Below are positions 7,709-15,003 of a DNA stretch of 64,000 nucleotides, in pieces. Below the pieces are notes generated by a model. The model did not search any database. It was not told the origin of the DNA and saw only the letters and a program-made list of their open reading frames with translations. Numbering within the stretch: the first letter of the stretch is position 1; each line of letters starts with the position of its first letter. The translations under genes were made by a program, and so were the position numbers. The DNA is from UMGS1590 sp900552455. GTDB taxonomy: Bacteria; Bacillota; Peptococcia; Peptococcales; Peptococcaceae. The stretch is taken from the NCBI GenBank assembly GCA_963931105.1, contig OZ007004.1, forward strand, positions 558,001 through 622,000. The letters run 5' to 3'.

Positions 7709-7882
7709 TTATTTTCTGCCGCCGTCGAATGGCGCAAGGTCGTCTTCGCTGTACCAATCCTGCTGGTTGGCGCTGAAGCGCACGAGGATTTTCTGGCGGG
7801 TTTCGTCGAAATGGACGACGGTGCCGACCAACGGCAGCGTGCCATAGGTCACGCACACCTGGTCGCCGATCTTGTAACGCAT
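7709..7882 (-). CDS. Small 57-residue protein at the end of the ABC operon
   Basis: The ORF starts ATG at 7882 after AAGGAGGAGC and encodes MRYKIGDQVCVTYGTLPLVG..., ending DDLAPFDGGRK. The composition (GDxV near the start, alternating strands, DWYSEDDLAP) suggests an SH3-like small beta-barrel, which is inference. It follows the permease stop by 12 bp, precedes the operon terminator and is therefore most likely the fourth gene of the GntR-ABC operon. No family recognised. Confidence 0.65.
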   Translation of the reverse strand: MRYKIGDQVCVTYGTLPLVGTVVHFDETRQKILVRFSANQQDWYSEDDLAPFDGGRK

Positions 7883-7894
7883 GGTCGCTCCTCC

Positions 7895-8509
7895 TTACTG
7901 AATGTCCCGCGCGGCGATGATCTTGCGGCTGACGAGCCAGCTTACTGCAAAAACCACCACGGCGAGGGCAAGCACGATGTTGCAGGTGAGGATGGTGTCC
8001 TCGGTGAGCCGGGCGACGGCCACGAAAATGCCGGTGAGCAGCGGATAGGCGACGATGAGGGTGATCATGGCTTTTTCATCGCTGAGGAGAAAATTCCCCG
8101 GGATCTGCACGCCGCCGGAGAAAAGCGCCATGGCGGCAGCGATCGAGAGATAAAGCCGGATCATCTCATCCGCGGGCATGAGATCAGGTTTAATGGCACA
8201 GATGATGAGACTGATCACCACACCGACGGCAAAACCGAGCACGCTGACGATGAGATAGAGCAGATATTTGCTGTCGACGGTGGTTTCTTTTTTCACTGGC
8301 AGCGTCGCGGCAAGCTTGCGCCAGCCAAATTGCTTGTCCATATTGATGGTCGATGCGCTCATGATGCCGAACATCACGGCGCCGATGATCACGGTGATCC
8401 ATGGATCGACAACGATCGACATGCCCACGCCGATGACAGCGTATGTCACAAGAATGAGCACGAGCGCTGCGCGCACGAGGTAAAAATCTTTCAAAAGCAG
8501 GCCTTTCAT
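7895..8509 (-). CDS. ABC-2 type transporter permease
   Basis: 204-residue permease with six hydrophobic segments and the MKGLLLKDFYLVR start typical of the ABC-2 membrane family that pairs with YtrB-like ATPases. The stop of the ATPase gene lies 1 bp upstream, showing tight coupling. Substrate unknown; related GntR(YtrA)-controlled systems in Bacillota respond to cell-wall stress. Confidence 0.85.
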   Translation of the reverse strand: MKGLLLKDFYLVRAALVLILVTYAVIGVGMSIVVDPWITVIIGAVMFGIMSASTINMDKQFGWRKLAATLPVKKETTVDSKYLLYLIVSVLGFAVGVVISLIICAIKPDLMPADEMIRLYLSIAAAMALFSGGVQIPGNFLLSDEKAMITLIVAYPLLTGIFVAVARLTEDTILTCNIVLALAVVVFAVSWLVSRKIIAARDIQ

Positions 8510-8510
8510 T

Positions 8511-9362
8511 TTATTTCTCTCCTTTCACGAACATCAGCATGATCTCGTCGATGGTCGCCGGCGTGATCATGGCTTTCGGATATTTGCGCTCAGCGGCGGC
8601 GCGATCGGCGACGAGCACCTGCCATTCATAATCCATGCGGCGGAAGCGGACAATGTCGTCCTTGTCCAGGGCGTCAAACTGTGCGGCGCCGCATTGCAGG
8701 ATGCCGTAATTTTCCACGAGCTCGTCCTTCGGCATGGTGAAGGCGATGCGCCCTTCGTGGAGAAAGACGATGTAGTCGGCGATCTTCTCGAGATCGCTCG
8801 TGATGTGGCTGGAGACGAGCACGCTGTGGTCCTCTTCCTGCACAAAATCCAGCAGCATATCGAGGATGTCGTCGCGCACGACAGGATCGAGCCCGCTCGT
8901 CGCTTCGTCGAGGACGAGGAGCTTTGGCCGATGGGCCATCGCCGCGGTGATCGCAAATTTCACTTTCATGCCCTTGGAAAACTTTTTCAGCGCCTTGTCC
9001 TTCGGCAAATCGAAACGCTCCAGCAATTTTTCATAGAGGGCGGCGTCCCAGCTTTCGTACACATTCGCGAGAATGCGGCCGATGGTGCGCGGCGCCATCA
9101 CATCCGGATAGCCGGAGCCATCGAAGACGACGCCGACTTGTTCTTTCGTGGCGTTGTCAAGGACGTCGCTGCCGAGAATATTGATCGTGCCGCTCTCCTT
9201 GCTGATGAGGCCGAGCGTAGCGTTGAGGATCGTCGATTTGCCGGCGCCGTTTTCGCCGATGAGCCCGACGATCGCGCCCTGCGGCACAGAAAAGGAAACG
9301 TGGTCGAGCGTGAAGCCTGGGTAGGTCTTACTCACGTCAGAAATGATCAATGCGTTCATCAT
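8511..9362 (-). CDS. ABC transporter ATP-binding protein (YtrB-like)
   Basis: 283-residue ATPase. Walker A GENGAGKST (about 38-46), signature KKFSKGMKVKF, Walker B LLVLDEAT, D-loop SGLD and switch SSH are all present. The signature FSKGMK is the variant common in bacitracin/antibiotic-type exporters. The C-terminal 70 residues form a non-conserved extension. The gene starts at 9362 after GGAGG, 3 bp after the regulator stop. Confidence 0.93.
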   Translation of the reverse strand: MMNALIISDVSKTYPGFTLDHVSFSVPQGAIVGLIGENGAGKSTILNATLGLISKESGTINILGSDVLDNATKEQVGVVFDGSGYPDVMAPRTIGRILANVYESWDAALYEKLLERFDLPKDKALKKFSKGMKVKFAITAAMAHRPKLLVLDEATSGLDPVVRDDILDMLLDFVQEEDHSVLVSSHITSDLEKIADYIVFLHEGRIAFTMPKDELVENYGILQCGAAQFDALDKDDIVRFRRMDYEWQVLVADRAAAERKYPKAMITPATIDEIMLMFVKGEK

Positions 9363-9365
9363 GGT

Positions 9366-9740
9366 TTATTCCTCCTCATAGAGCAGTGTCAGGAGGCTCG
9401 TGAGATGTTCCAGATCGATGCCGCTTTCGCGGGCGATCTCGATGGCCTCCGTGAAATGTTCTTCGATGCGTTTCTGCTGTTCTTCGAGATAAAAATCCTG
9501 GTTCTGCGCTGAGACGTAGCAGCCCTTGCCCGCTGTCGTCTCGATAAATCCTTCCTGCGACAGCTGGTCGTAGGCTTTCTGCACCGTCAGCACGCTGATG
9601 TGCAGCGATTTCGCCAGACTGCGGATGGACGGCAGCGCTTCGCCGGACTGGAGCTCGCCACTCATGATCTGTGCTTTGATCTGGGTGACGATCTGTTCGT
9701 AAAGCGGCCGGCTCGCTTTGTTGCTGACAGATATCTGCAT
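9366..9740 (-). CDS. GntR-family regulator, YtrA subfamily
   Basis: 124 residues: N-terminal winged helix (RPLYEQIVTQIKAQIMSGELQSGEALPSIR, then VLTVQKAYDQLSQEGFIETTAGKGCYV) and a short helical tail for dimerisation, as in YtrA. It is the first gene of an operon with an ABC exporter and its promoter carries an inverted repeat over the -10 box, so it probably represses its own operon until an inducer, likely an envelope-active compound, appears. Confidence 0.92.
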   Translation of the reverse strand: MQISVSNKASRPLYEQIVTQIKAQIMSGELQSGEALPSIRSLAKSLHISVLTVQKAYDQLSQEGFIETTAGKGCYVSAQNQDFYLEEQQKRIEEHFTEAIEIARESGIDLEHLTSLLTLLYEEE

Positions 9741-9755
9741 AGGTTCACCGCCTTG

Positions 9756-9807
9756 TACTGTATTACTTCTATATGTACAGTATATGTCGGTATGATACGG
9801 TTGTCAA
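9756..9807 (-). promoter_or_regulatory. GntR-ABC operon promoter with overlapping operator
   Basis: Minus strand -35 TTGACA (9802-9807), 17-bp spacer, -10 TATACT (9779-9784). Inverted repeat TACTGTA-n13-TACAGTA (9756-9762 and 9776-9782) covers the -10 and start region, the expected position for autorepression. Confidence 0.8.
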
Positions 9808-9936
9808 GAATAAAATGAAGCCAGCTATAAAATTTTTCACACGGTCCGCGCAGAGAGAACACTTGCAGGAATCTGTCCACCAGATTATCATGGAGTGGTG
9901 CGCGCGTCGCACGATCACAAAAAAAGGGGACCAACC

Positions 9937-11130
9937 ATGAACAAGATCGACCATAAAAATCTGCTCCTTCTGGGCATCACGTTGTTTTCCATGTTTTTCG
10001 GCGCAGGAAACCTCATCTTCCCGCCGTTTCTCGGCTTTGAGGCCGGCACGAAGACGCTCGCGGCATTCATCGGCTTCGTCATCACGGCCGTTGTTTTTCC
10101 AGTGCTCGGCGTCGTCGCTGCGGCACGCGTCGGCGGCATCGACAAACTCTGCGAAAAGATCCATCCACTTTTCGGCCGCATTTTCACACTGATCATCTAC
10201 ATCTGCATCGGGCCGCTCCTGGCGATCCCGCGCACAGCCGGCACGAGCTACGCCATGTTCGGCTTCGTCACCGAGCGCGCTGGCGACGGGGCGATCTTCG
10301 GGCTTTCGGTGCAGCTCGTGCTCTCCATCGGATTTTCCGCGCTCTTTTTTCTCGCCGCCGGGCTTTTGGCGCGCAATCCGGAAAAGCTCAAGGACGTGCT
10401 CGGCAAACGCATGACGCCGGTGCTGCTCTTTCTCATCGCTGCCATGTTCGTCGCCAGTCTCCTCCATCCTGAGCTCACCAGCGGCGCACCAACAGAACGC
10501 TACGCTACCGGCGCACTGGCGGCAGGATTTGTCGACGGTTACCAGACGATGGATACCCTCGCTGCTATGGTCTTCGGCATTGTCATCGCGCTGAACATCC
10601 GCGCCCTCGGCGTCACGGATAACAAACTCGTCGCCGCCACCACCATCCGCGCTGGCTTCATCGCCGGCACCGTGCTCACGCTCATCTACGGCATCCTCGC
10701 CTTCATGGGCGCCGACAGCCGCTCCGCTGTGGACACCGCCGGCAACGGCACCGATATCCTCAGCGCCCTCTGCGGCGTTTTCTTTGGGCGGCTCGGACCA
10801 ATCGTGCTCGCTGCGATCTTTTTCCTCGCCTGCTTCAACGTCTGCGTCGGCCTCCTCGCCAGCTGCGCCGAATATTTCTCGGAGAATTTCCGCGCCCTCA
10901 GCTTCGACCGCTGGCTGGTTGTCTTCACCGTCTGGAGCTTTCTCATCTCCATCATCGGCCTCGACGCCATCATCAGCTTTTCGTCGCCGATTCTCAGCCT
11001 CATCTATCCCGTCGCCCTCGTGATCATCGCCCTCAACCTCATCCCGCTGCGCTTCGTGCAAACGAAAATTTTCTTCCGCGCCGCCGTCCTCCTCGCGTTC
11101 GTCTACAGCCTCTGGAGTTTGCTCGCATAA
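9937..11130 (+). CDS. brnQ: Branched-chain amino acid:cation symporter BrnQ
   Basis: 397-residue LIVCS-family permease with about 12 membrane helices. The N-terminus LLLLGITLFSMFFGAGNLIFPPFLG is diagnostic. Imports Leu/Ile/Val with Na+ or H+. Slightly shorter than the usual 430-440 residues. The start at 9937 follows AAAAAGGGGACC; an upstream frame extension lacks a ribosome site. A divergent GntR operon lies upstream. No T-box is visible in the 130-base leader. Confidence 0.92.
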   Translation: MNKIDHKNLLLLGITLFSMFFGAGNLIFPPFLGFEAGTKTLAAFIGFVITAVVFPVLGVVAAARVGGIDKLCEKIHPLFGRIFTLIIYICIGPLLAIPRTAGTSYAMFGFVTERAGDGAIFGLSVQLVLSIGFSALFFLAAGLLARNPEKLKDVLGKRMTPVLLFLIAAMFVASLLHPELTSGAPTERYATGALAAGFVDGYQTMDTLAAMVFGIVIALNIRALGVTDNKLVAATTIRAGFIAGTVLTLIYGILAFMGADSRSAVDTAGNGTDILSALCGVFFGRLGPIVLAAIFFLACFNVCVGLLASCAEYFSENFRALSFDRWLVVFTVWSFLISIIGLDAIISFSSPILSLIYPVALVIIALNLIPLRFVQTKIFFRAAVLLAFVYSLWSLLA

Positions 11131-11176
11131 AAAACAGGACCAGAGCGATCCTTTCTCAGATCGTTCTGGTCCTTTG
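11128..11176. terminator. Bidirectional terminator between brnQ and the flavoprotein gene
   Basis: 14-bp stem GGACCAGAGCGATC/GATCGTTCTGGTCC (11137-11150, 11159-11172) with A-rich left and T-containing right flanks; shared by the convergent genes. Confidence 0.8.
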
Positions 11177-11180
11177 CATC

Positions 11181-11729
11181 TTAGCCGATCTGCGCGCCCA
11201 ACGCCCGCGCTTCCTCGAGCTTGACATTCCCCTGAATGTCTCCCGGCTTGACAACGCCTCCACAAAGAATTTTTCCCAGGCTCGTCCAGCCAAGATGGTT
11301 CATCAGGCGATCGTACCAATATTCACTTTCCTCAAAGCCGTTGCCTTCTGCCGCCATCAAAAGCACGCTCTCCTTGATCGGATTGGCGTAGTCAGCGCTC
11401 TCTTCCGCGACTGCAAAGAGACGGTCGAAGGTCATCTTGAGTTGGCCGCTGATCGTCCAATAATAGAGCGGGCTGGCCAGAACGACAATGTCCGCTTCTT
11501 TGTAGGCAGGATAAATTTGCTCCATGTCGTCACGCTGCACGCAAGGATGCGCCGAATCTTTGCCGCCGCCCCAGCAGCCTTTGCAAGGATGGATGTCCAT
11601 GCTTGCCAGATGAAATTCCGTCACCGTATGTCCAGCGCTTTCCGCGCCCTCGCGAAACGCCTGCACGAGCGCCGACGTGTTGCCGTTTTTGCGTGGGCTG
11701 CCGTTTAAGATCACAATTTTCTTTGGCAT
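11181..11729 (-). CDS. NAD(P)H-dependent FMN reductase-type flavoprotein
   Basis: 182 residues, flavodoxin-like fold. ILNGSPRKNGNTSALV is the FMN phosphate loop, ASPLYYWTISGQLK the isoalloxazine-binding loop. A Cys-rich insertion CKGCWGGGKDSAHPC resembles the cluster region of iron-sulfur flavoproteins but lacks one Cys. It is divergent from an HxlR regulator with a Cys at position 6, an arrangement like quinone/azo-compound detoxification pairs. Start 11729 follows GGAGGAAATC. Confidence 0.85.
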   Translation of the reverse strand: MPKKIVILNGSPRKNGNTSALVQAFREGAESAGHTVTEFHLASMDIHPCKGCWGGGKDSAHPCVQRDDMEQIYPAYKEADIVVLASPLYYWTISGQLKMTFDRLFAVAEESADYANPIKESVLLMAAEGNGFEESEYWYDRLMNHLGWTSLGKILCGGVVKPGDIQGNVKLEEARALGAQIG

Positions 11730-11757
11730 GATGATTTCCTCCATATTCTGTGACAAT

Positions 11758-11786
11758 TTGACTTTGTTTCCTATCTATACTATGAT
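11758..11786 (+). promoter_or_regulatory. Promoter of the HxlR gene (divergent region)
   Basis: Plus strand TTGACT (11758-11763), 17-bp spacer, TATGAT (11781-11786). A minus-strand TTGTAT-16-TATAAT for the reductase overlaps the same interval, so one bound HxlR dimer could control both directions. Confidence 0.6.
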
Positions 11787-11858
11787 TATAAAAAGCGCAG
11801 GATAAAATACAAGTACGCACATTTACATTATATACTTACCGAAAGGAGAGCGTCAAAC

Positions 11859-12194
11859 ATGGACAAAGAGCGCTGTATCTCTGCAGAATCACTGGAAACG
11901 ACAGGATTTCACTACACGCTGTCGCTCATCAACGGCAAATACAAAATGACCGTCCTCTACACGCTGATGGAGTTCGGCGTTGTTCGCTTCAACGAAATGA
12001 AACGCTATATCGGCAATATCTCCTACAAAACCCTCAGCACCACCCTCAAAGAGCTGGAAGCCGACCAGCTCGTGCACCGCGAAGAATATCCACAGATCCC
12101 ACCGAAAGTCGAATATTCTCTCACGGAACGCGGTCGCTCCCTTATCCCCATTCTCGACGGTATGTGCGAATGGGGCGACAAACACCGCCTGTAA
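11859..12194 (+). CDS. HxlR-family winged-helix regulator with N-terminal Cys
   Basis: 111 residues with the HxlR pattern: LINGKYKMTVLYTLM, RFNEMKRYIGNISYKTLSTTLKELEADQLVHREEYPQIPPKVEYSLTERG. Cys6 (ERCISAES) sits where redox-sensing members such as YodB and HypR carry their reactive cysteine. Divergent from a flavin reductase, which is the likely target. GAAAGGAGAG precedes the ATG. Regulation by electrophiles or disulfide stress is inference from the Cys position and neighbour. Confidence 0.88.
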   Translation: MDKERCISAESLETTGFHYTLSLINGKYKMTVLYTLMEFGVVRFNEMKRYIGNISYKTLSTTLKELEADQLVHREEYPQIPPKVEYSLTERGRSLIPILDGMCEWGDKHRL

Positions 12195-12200
12195 CGACAA

Positions 12201-12248
12201 CGCCCCTGCTGCGAAACGTTTCGTTTCGCAGCAGGGGCGAATTTTTTA
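12201..12248 (+). terminator. Terminator after the HxlR gene
   Basis: Perfect long stem CGCCCCTGCTGCGAAACG with its complement (12201-12239), then ATTTTTTAT. It overlaps the stop codon of the convergent gene. Confidence 0.9.
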
Positions 12249-13754
12249 TACAAACCAACGTCCAGCGAGGATCTCTCGCGCTTCCAGCGTCAGCGGGATG
12301 AGATCGCTCTGGTCAGCGAAGGCGAGATCGAATTTGCGATTCAGTGCAGCGAAATGCTGCAGGCCGAAGCGGATGCGCGCCAGGTAGCTGTAGGTGCCGA
12401 TGGCGCCGGTGGAAAAGTCGTTCGCAACGTCGCCGTAGAGCCCGCGCAGCGCTGGCAGGTCGGCGAACACTTCTTCCTTCGTCGTGCCATAGCGCGCGAT
12501 GTGCGGTGGCACCTTGCCGCTGGCGAGCAGCTCGCCGATACGCTTGCCGTTCATCGCTGCAGCCATCGAGGCGCGACAGAGCCCGACGATCTTCACATAC
12601 GGCGCGCCGAGAGCGAGGGCTTTGTACACCTGATCCTCCGTCGCAAAGCCGCCGGTGATGGCGATATCCGGCACACGGATGCCCTCTGCTTCCAGGCGCT
12701 TGCAGATCGGCACGATCGCTGCTTCGATGAGCACGGCGGGATAGCCCCACTCGTTCATCATCTTGCATGGGCTGTAGCCGGAGCCGCCGCCTGCGCCGTC
12801 GAAGGTAACGAGATCCACATCACAGAGCGCCGCCAATCGCAGCACGTGCTCCATATCCGCGACGTCGTAGCCAGCCATTTTGAAATACACGTTCTTCAGG
12901 CCGAGCGCGCGCAATTCCTCAATACGCTGCGGCAGATTCGTTTCGTCCCACATCGGCAGGCGGTCGTAGCTGAAAAAGTTTGGCGACGCGCCCTTCTTAT
13001 GTGCTTCCTGCACGGCGGGATCGCTCGGATCGGGATACACCACCTTGCCAATGCGCTGTTTTTCCAGCGCCTCTTCAAGCGTCGCGATATAGTTCGCTGG
13101 CTGCGTGCCCTTCGCAGACTGGCCAAATTTGAACTCAATCGCTTCCGCGCCGCACTGCGTCAGCGCGTATTCCGGCAAGCCGAGGGCATCGTCCTCCACA
13201 TTTACCTGCGGAATGATCTGACCATAGCCGCGGTAGAATTTGCGGAAGGCGTCGAGCATTTCATTCAGCTTGTCAAATTTCACGATCTTGCCATTTTCGA
13301 TGACAGCGTTCGGATCCTTGCTCACAGCGCCTTCGCCGATCACGCAATTCACGCCCGCCATCGCCGCGCCGGCGAAATAATCCTGCCAGTTGAGCTTGAT
13401 CAACGCCGGTAGGATCACTGGCATAGCGAGCTTCACCGGATTTCTGCGGCCGATCGAAAGCTGCGTGTTCACATTAAAGATCGTGGCCTGGTCGCTGTCG
13501 GCAGGTGCGCCGAAGACGCGACCATTAATATTGAAATGCGACCAGTCAAGCGGCATCACTTTTTCCGACGCCACCTGATTCGCGCCAGTGTTCGTCGGAT
13601 ACACCGCCATCTCGCCGCGCATCGCCGAGACGCCGATCTCGCACGTTCCCGCGCATTCCTCCGCGCAGAACGAGCACATCCCCGACGGCGCGATCTTTTC
13701 CGAACGCATCTGCGTATCGTTGAACGCAGACGCCAGTTTTTGACTGTAAGACAT
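12246..13754 (-). CDS. FMN-binding glutamate-synthase-like (GltS domain) protein
   Basis: 502 residues. The C-terminal two-thirds is the FMN/Fe-S TIM-barrel of glutamate synthase: DLVTFDGAGGGSGYSP, DIAITGGFATEDQVYKALALGA and KIVGLCRASMAAAMNGK. There is no amidotransferase domain. An N-terminal segment (residues 26-40) has CSFCAEECAGTC, a Cys cluster outside the canonical GltS cluster. Stand-alone GltS-domain proteins are common in anaerobes and mostly unassigned. Own promoter TTGCTT-18-TACAAT (13803-13832) and AGGAGG ribosome site. Confidence 0.85.
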   Translation of the reverse strand: MSYSQKLASAFNDTQMRSEKIAPSGMCSFCAEECAGTCEIGVSAMRGEMAVYPTNTGANQVASEKVMPLDWSHFNINGRVFGAPADSDQATIFNVNTQLSIGRRNPVKLAMPVILPALIKLNWQDYFAGAAMAGVNCVIGEGAVSKDPNAVIENGKIVKFDKLNEMLDAFRKFYRGYGQIIPQVNVEDDALGLPEYALTQCGAEAIEFKFGQSAKGTQPANYIATLEEALEKQRIGKVVYPDPSDPAVQEAHKKGASPNFFSYDRLPMWDETNLPQRIEELRALGLKNVYFKMAGYDVADMEHVLRLAALCDVDLVTFDGAGGGSGYSPCKMMNEWGYPAVLIEAAIVPICKRLEAEGIRVPDIAITGGFATEDQVYKALALGAPYVKIVGLCRASMAAAMNGKRIGELLASGKVPPHIARYGTTKEEVFADLPALRGLYGDVANDFSTGAIGTYSYLARIRFGLQHFAALNRKFDLAFADQSDLIPLTLEAREILAGRWFV

Positions 13755-13802
13755 AAAAATTCCTCCTCGTTTTCACTAAATCGTCGCAAGATTCCTTCTA
13801 TT

Positions 13803-13832
13803 ATTGTACGCCTGATCATAGGGAATAAGCAA
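13803..13832 (-). promoter_or_regulatory. Promoter of the GltS-like gene
   Basis: Minus strand TTGCTT (13827-13832), 18-bp spacer, TACAAT (13803-13808). Confidence 0.5.
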
Positions 13833-13855
13833 CCCAGCGACACGGTAGCATTTGC

Positions 13856-13897
13856 ACAGAAACGCCGGCCGCTCTCCACGGAGAACGACCGGCGTTT
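13856..13897 (-). terminator. Terminator after the PadR-DUF1048-like operon
   Basis: AAACGCCGG/CCGGCGTTT outer stem (13860-13868, 13889-13897) with an inner paired region; short T-rich tail on the minus strand. Confidence 0.65.
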
Positions 13898-13901
13898 GGA
13901 T

Positions 13902-14546
13902 TTAATCGACACGCGCGTCGAGGAATTTGTAGCCGATGAAGCACACCGCCAACAGCACAGCAAAGACCAGGATGTGTACGTTGCAGAGAAATTGCGTGAG
14001 AAAAATGCTCGAGAAAATGGAAATTGCCAGCGCTGCAAAAACGAGGAAAAACAACTTCCCCATCTTATCGTCAAAAGCATGGCGGGAAATGCTACGGAAA
14101 ATGAGAAAAGCTGTGAGAAAGATCAGCGCCTGGCTGATCACATCGCCGACGGTGATCGGAAAATATGGCCACGAGCCGGAAGGGATCATTTCCACCGCGC
14201 CAGCGCCCAGCCAACATACCGCCAGCACCACGAAAGCCAGGAGCCCTGTGCGCAGCGCATCGAGCGCGCGTTCGCCAGCCGGGCGCGGCGGCAGCGCAGC
14301 GATCACTTCGTCGCAGAACGCCTGCGCGTCGTCGCCAATGACTTCCTCTGCCGAGCGTCCCTCGCGCTCGCCAGCGGCGAGCATCGCCATCACGTCCCGC
14401 CGCACCAGCTCCTGCTCGTACTCGCTGATGGCCGCCGAGCGGATGTACGTGACAATATTCGTCATCAGATGCTGATTTACCGCTGAAAGATTTTCCTTTT
14501 CCCACGCATTGTTCTCGCGCAGGAGTTCTTTTGTGCGTTTACTCAT
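13902..14546 (-). CDS. DUF1048-like membrane protein partnered with PadR
   Basis: 214 residues: a soluble helical N-terminal third (MSKRTKELLRENNAWEKENLSAVN..., with GDDAQAFCDEVI resembling DUF1048/DUF1129-type proteins) and four hydrophobic helices (about 95-115, 126-150, 160-180, 186-205). Its ATG at 14546 overlaps the PadR stop by 8 bp, so expression is translationally coupled. Such PadR partners are envelope proteins of unknown mechanism. Confidence 0.7.
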   Translation of the reverse strand: MSKRTKELLRENNAWEKENLSAVNQHLMTNIVTYIRSAAISEYEQELVRRDVMAMLAAGEREGRSAEEVIGDDAQAFCDEVIAALPPRPAGERALDALRTGLLAFVVLAVCWLGAGAVEMIPSGSWPYFPITVGDVISQALIFLTAFLIFRSISRHAFDDKMGKLFFLVFAALAISIFSSIFLTQFLCNVHILVFAVLLAVCFIGYKFLDARVD

Positions 14547-14877
14547 TCTGAACACCTCCTGTTTCCCAAAGCAATCCCTGCACGGCCGCGGCCATCTCGC
14601 CAAAGCTTTCCACAAACTGCGCGAGCTCGGAGCGGCCTTTTTCTGTGAGATGGTAATATTTTCGTTTCGGGCCAACGTCTGAGGCGCGATAAATTGCTTC
14701 CAGTGCACCGTTTTTCTCCAGCCGCAAGAGCAGCGGATAGATCGTGCCCTCGGTGATCTTACCGAATCCGTAGCGCTCGAGCTCCTGGCTGATCTCGTAG
14801 CCGTAGGTTTCCTGGCGGGAAATGATGGCGAGGACGGAGCCTTCGAGCACGCCTTTGAGCATTTGCGACGGTATCAT
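14539..14877 (-). CDS. PadR-family transcriptional regulator (copy 1)
   Basis: 112 residues with the PadR winged helix: MLKGVLEGSVLAIISRQETYGYEISQELERYG, ITEGTIYPLLLRLEKNGALEA, KYYHLTEKGRSEL. Overlaps the next gene, its probable co-regulated partner. Promoter TTGACG-17-TACAAT at 14924-14952 and GGAGGTGATCTC before the ATG. Confidence 0.92.
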   Translation of the reverse strand: MIPSQMLKGVLEGSVLAIISRQETYGYEISQELERYGFGKITEGTIYPLLLRLEKNGALEAIYRASDVGPKRKYYHLTEKGRSELAQFVESFGEMAAAVQGLLWETGGVQNE

Positions 14878-14923
14878 GAGATCACCTCCAGTATCTTGTA
14901 AAGCAAAGTAGTTCCTTAGCTAT

Positions 14924-14952
14924 ATTGTATTGCAAGGGAGCTGTGTCGTCAA
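14924..14952 (-). promoter_or_regulatory. Promoter of the PadR-DUF1048-like operon
   Basis: Minus strand TTGACG (14947-14952), 17-bp spacer, TACAAT (14924-14929). Confidence 0.65.
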
Positions 14953-14955
14953 TAG

Positions 14956-14993
14956 AAAAACGCATGTCCACCGAAAACAGATGAACATGCGTT
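14956..14993 (-). terminator. Terminator after the MATE gene
   Basis: AACGCATGT/ACATGCGTT stem (14959-14967, 14985-14993) followed on the minus strand by TTTTTC. Confidence 0.75.
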
Positions 14994-15003
14994 GAAACTA
15001 TGG

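Noticed and set aside
7639..7845. 68-residue minus ORF
   Set aside because: It runs through the terminator and overlaps the better-supported 57-residue gene, which has a ribosome site; this frame has none.
9808..9936. T-box or other amino-acid leader before brnQ
   Set aside because: No T-box core sequence and no terminator/antiterminator pair are visible.
9769..11319. 516-residue minus-strand ORF, very acidic
   Set aside because: Antisense of brnQ; low-complexity Asp/Glu/Arg content typical of a shadow frame.
12201..12240. Attachment-site or transposon end
   Set aside because: The long perfect palindrome has a T-run and lies between convergent genes, so it is a terminator.
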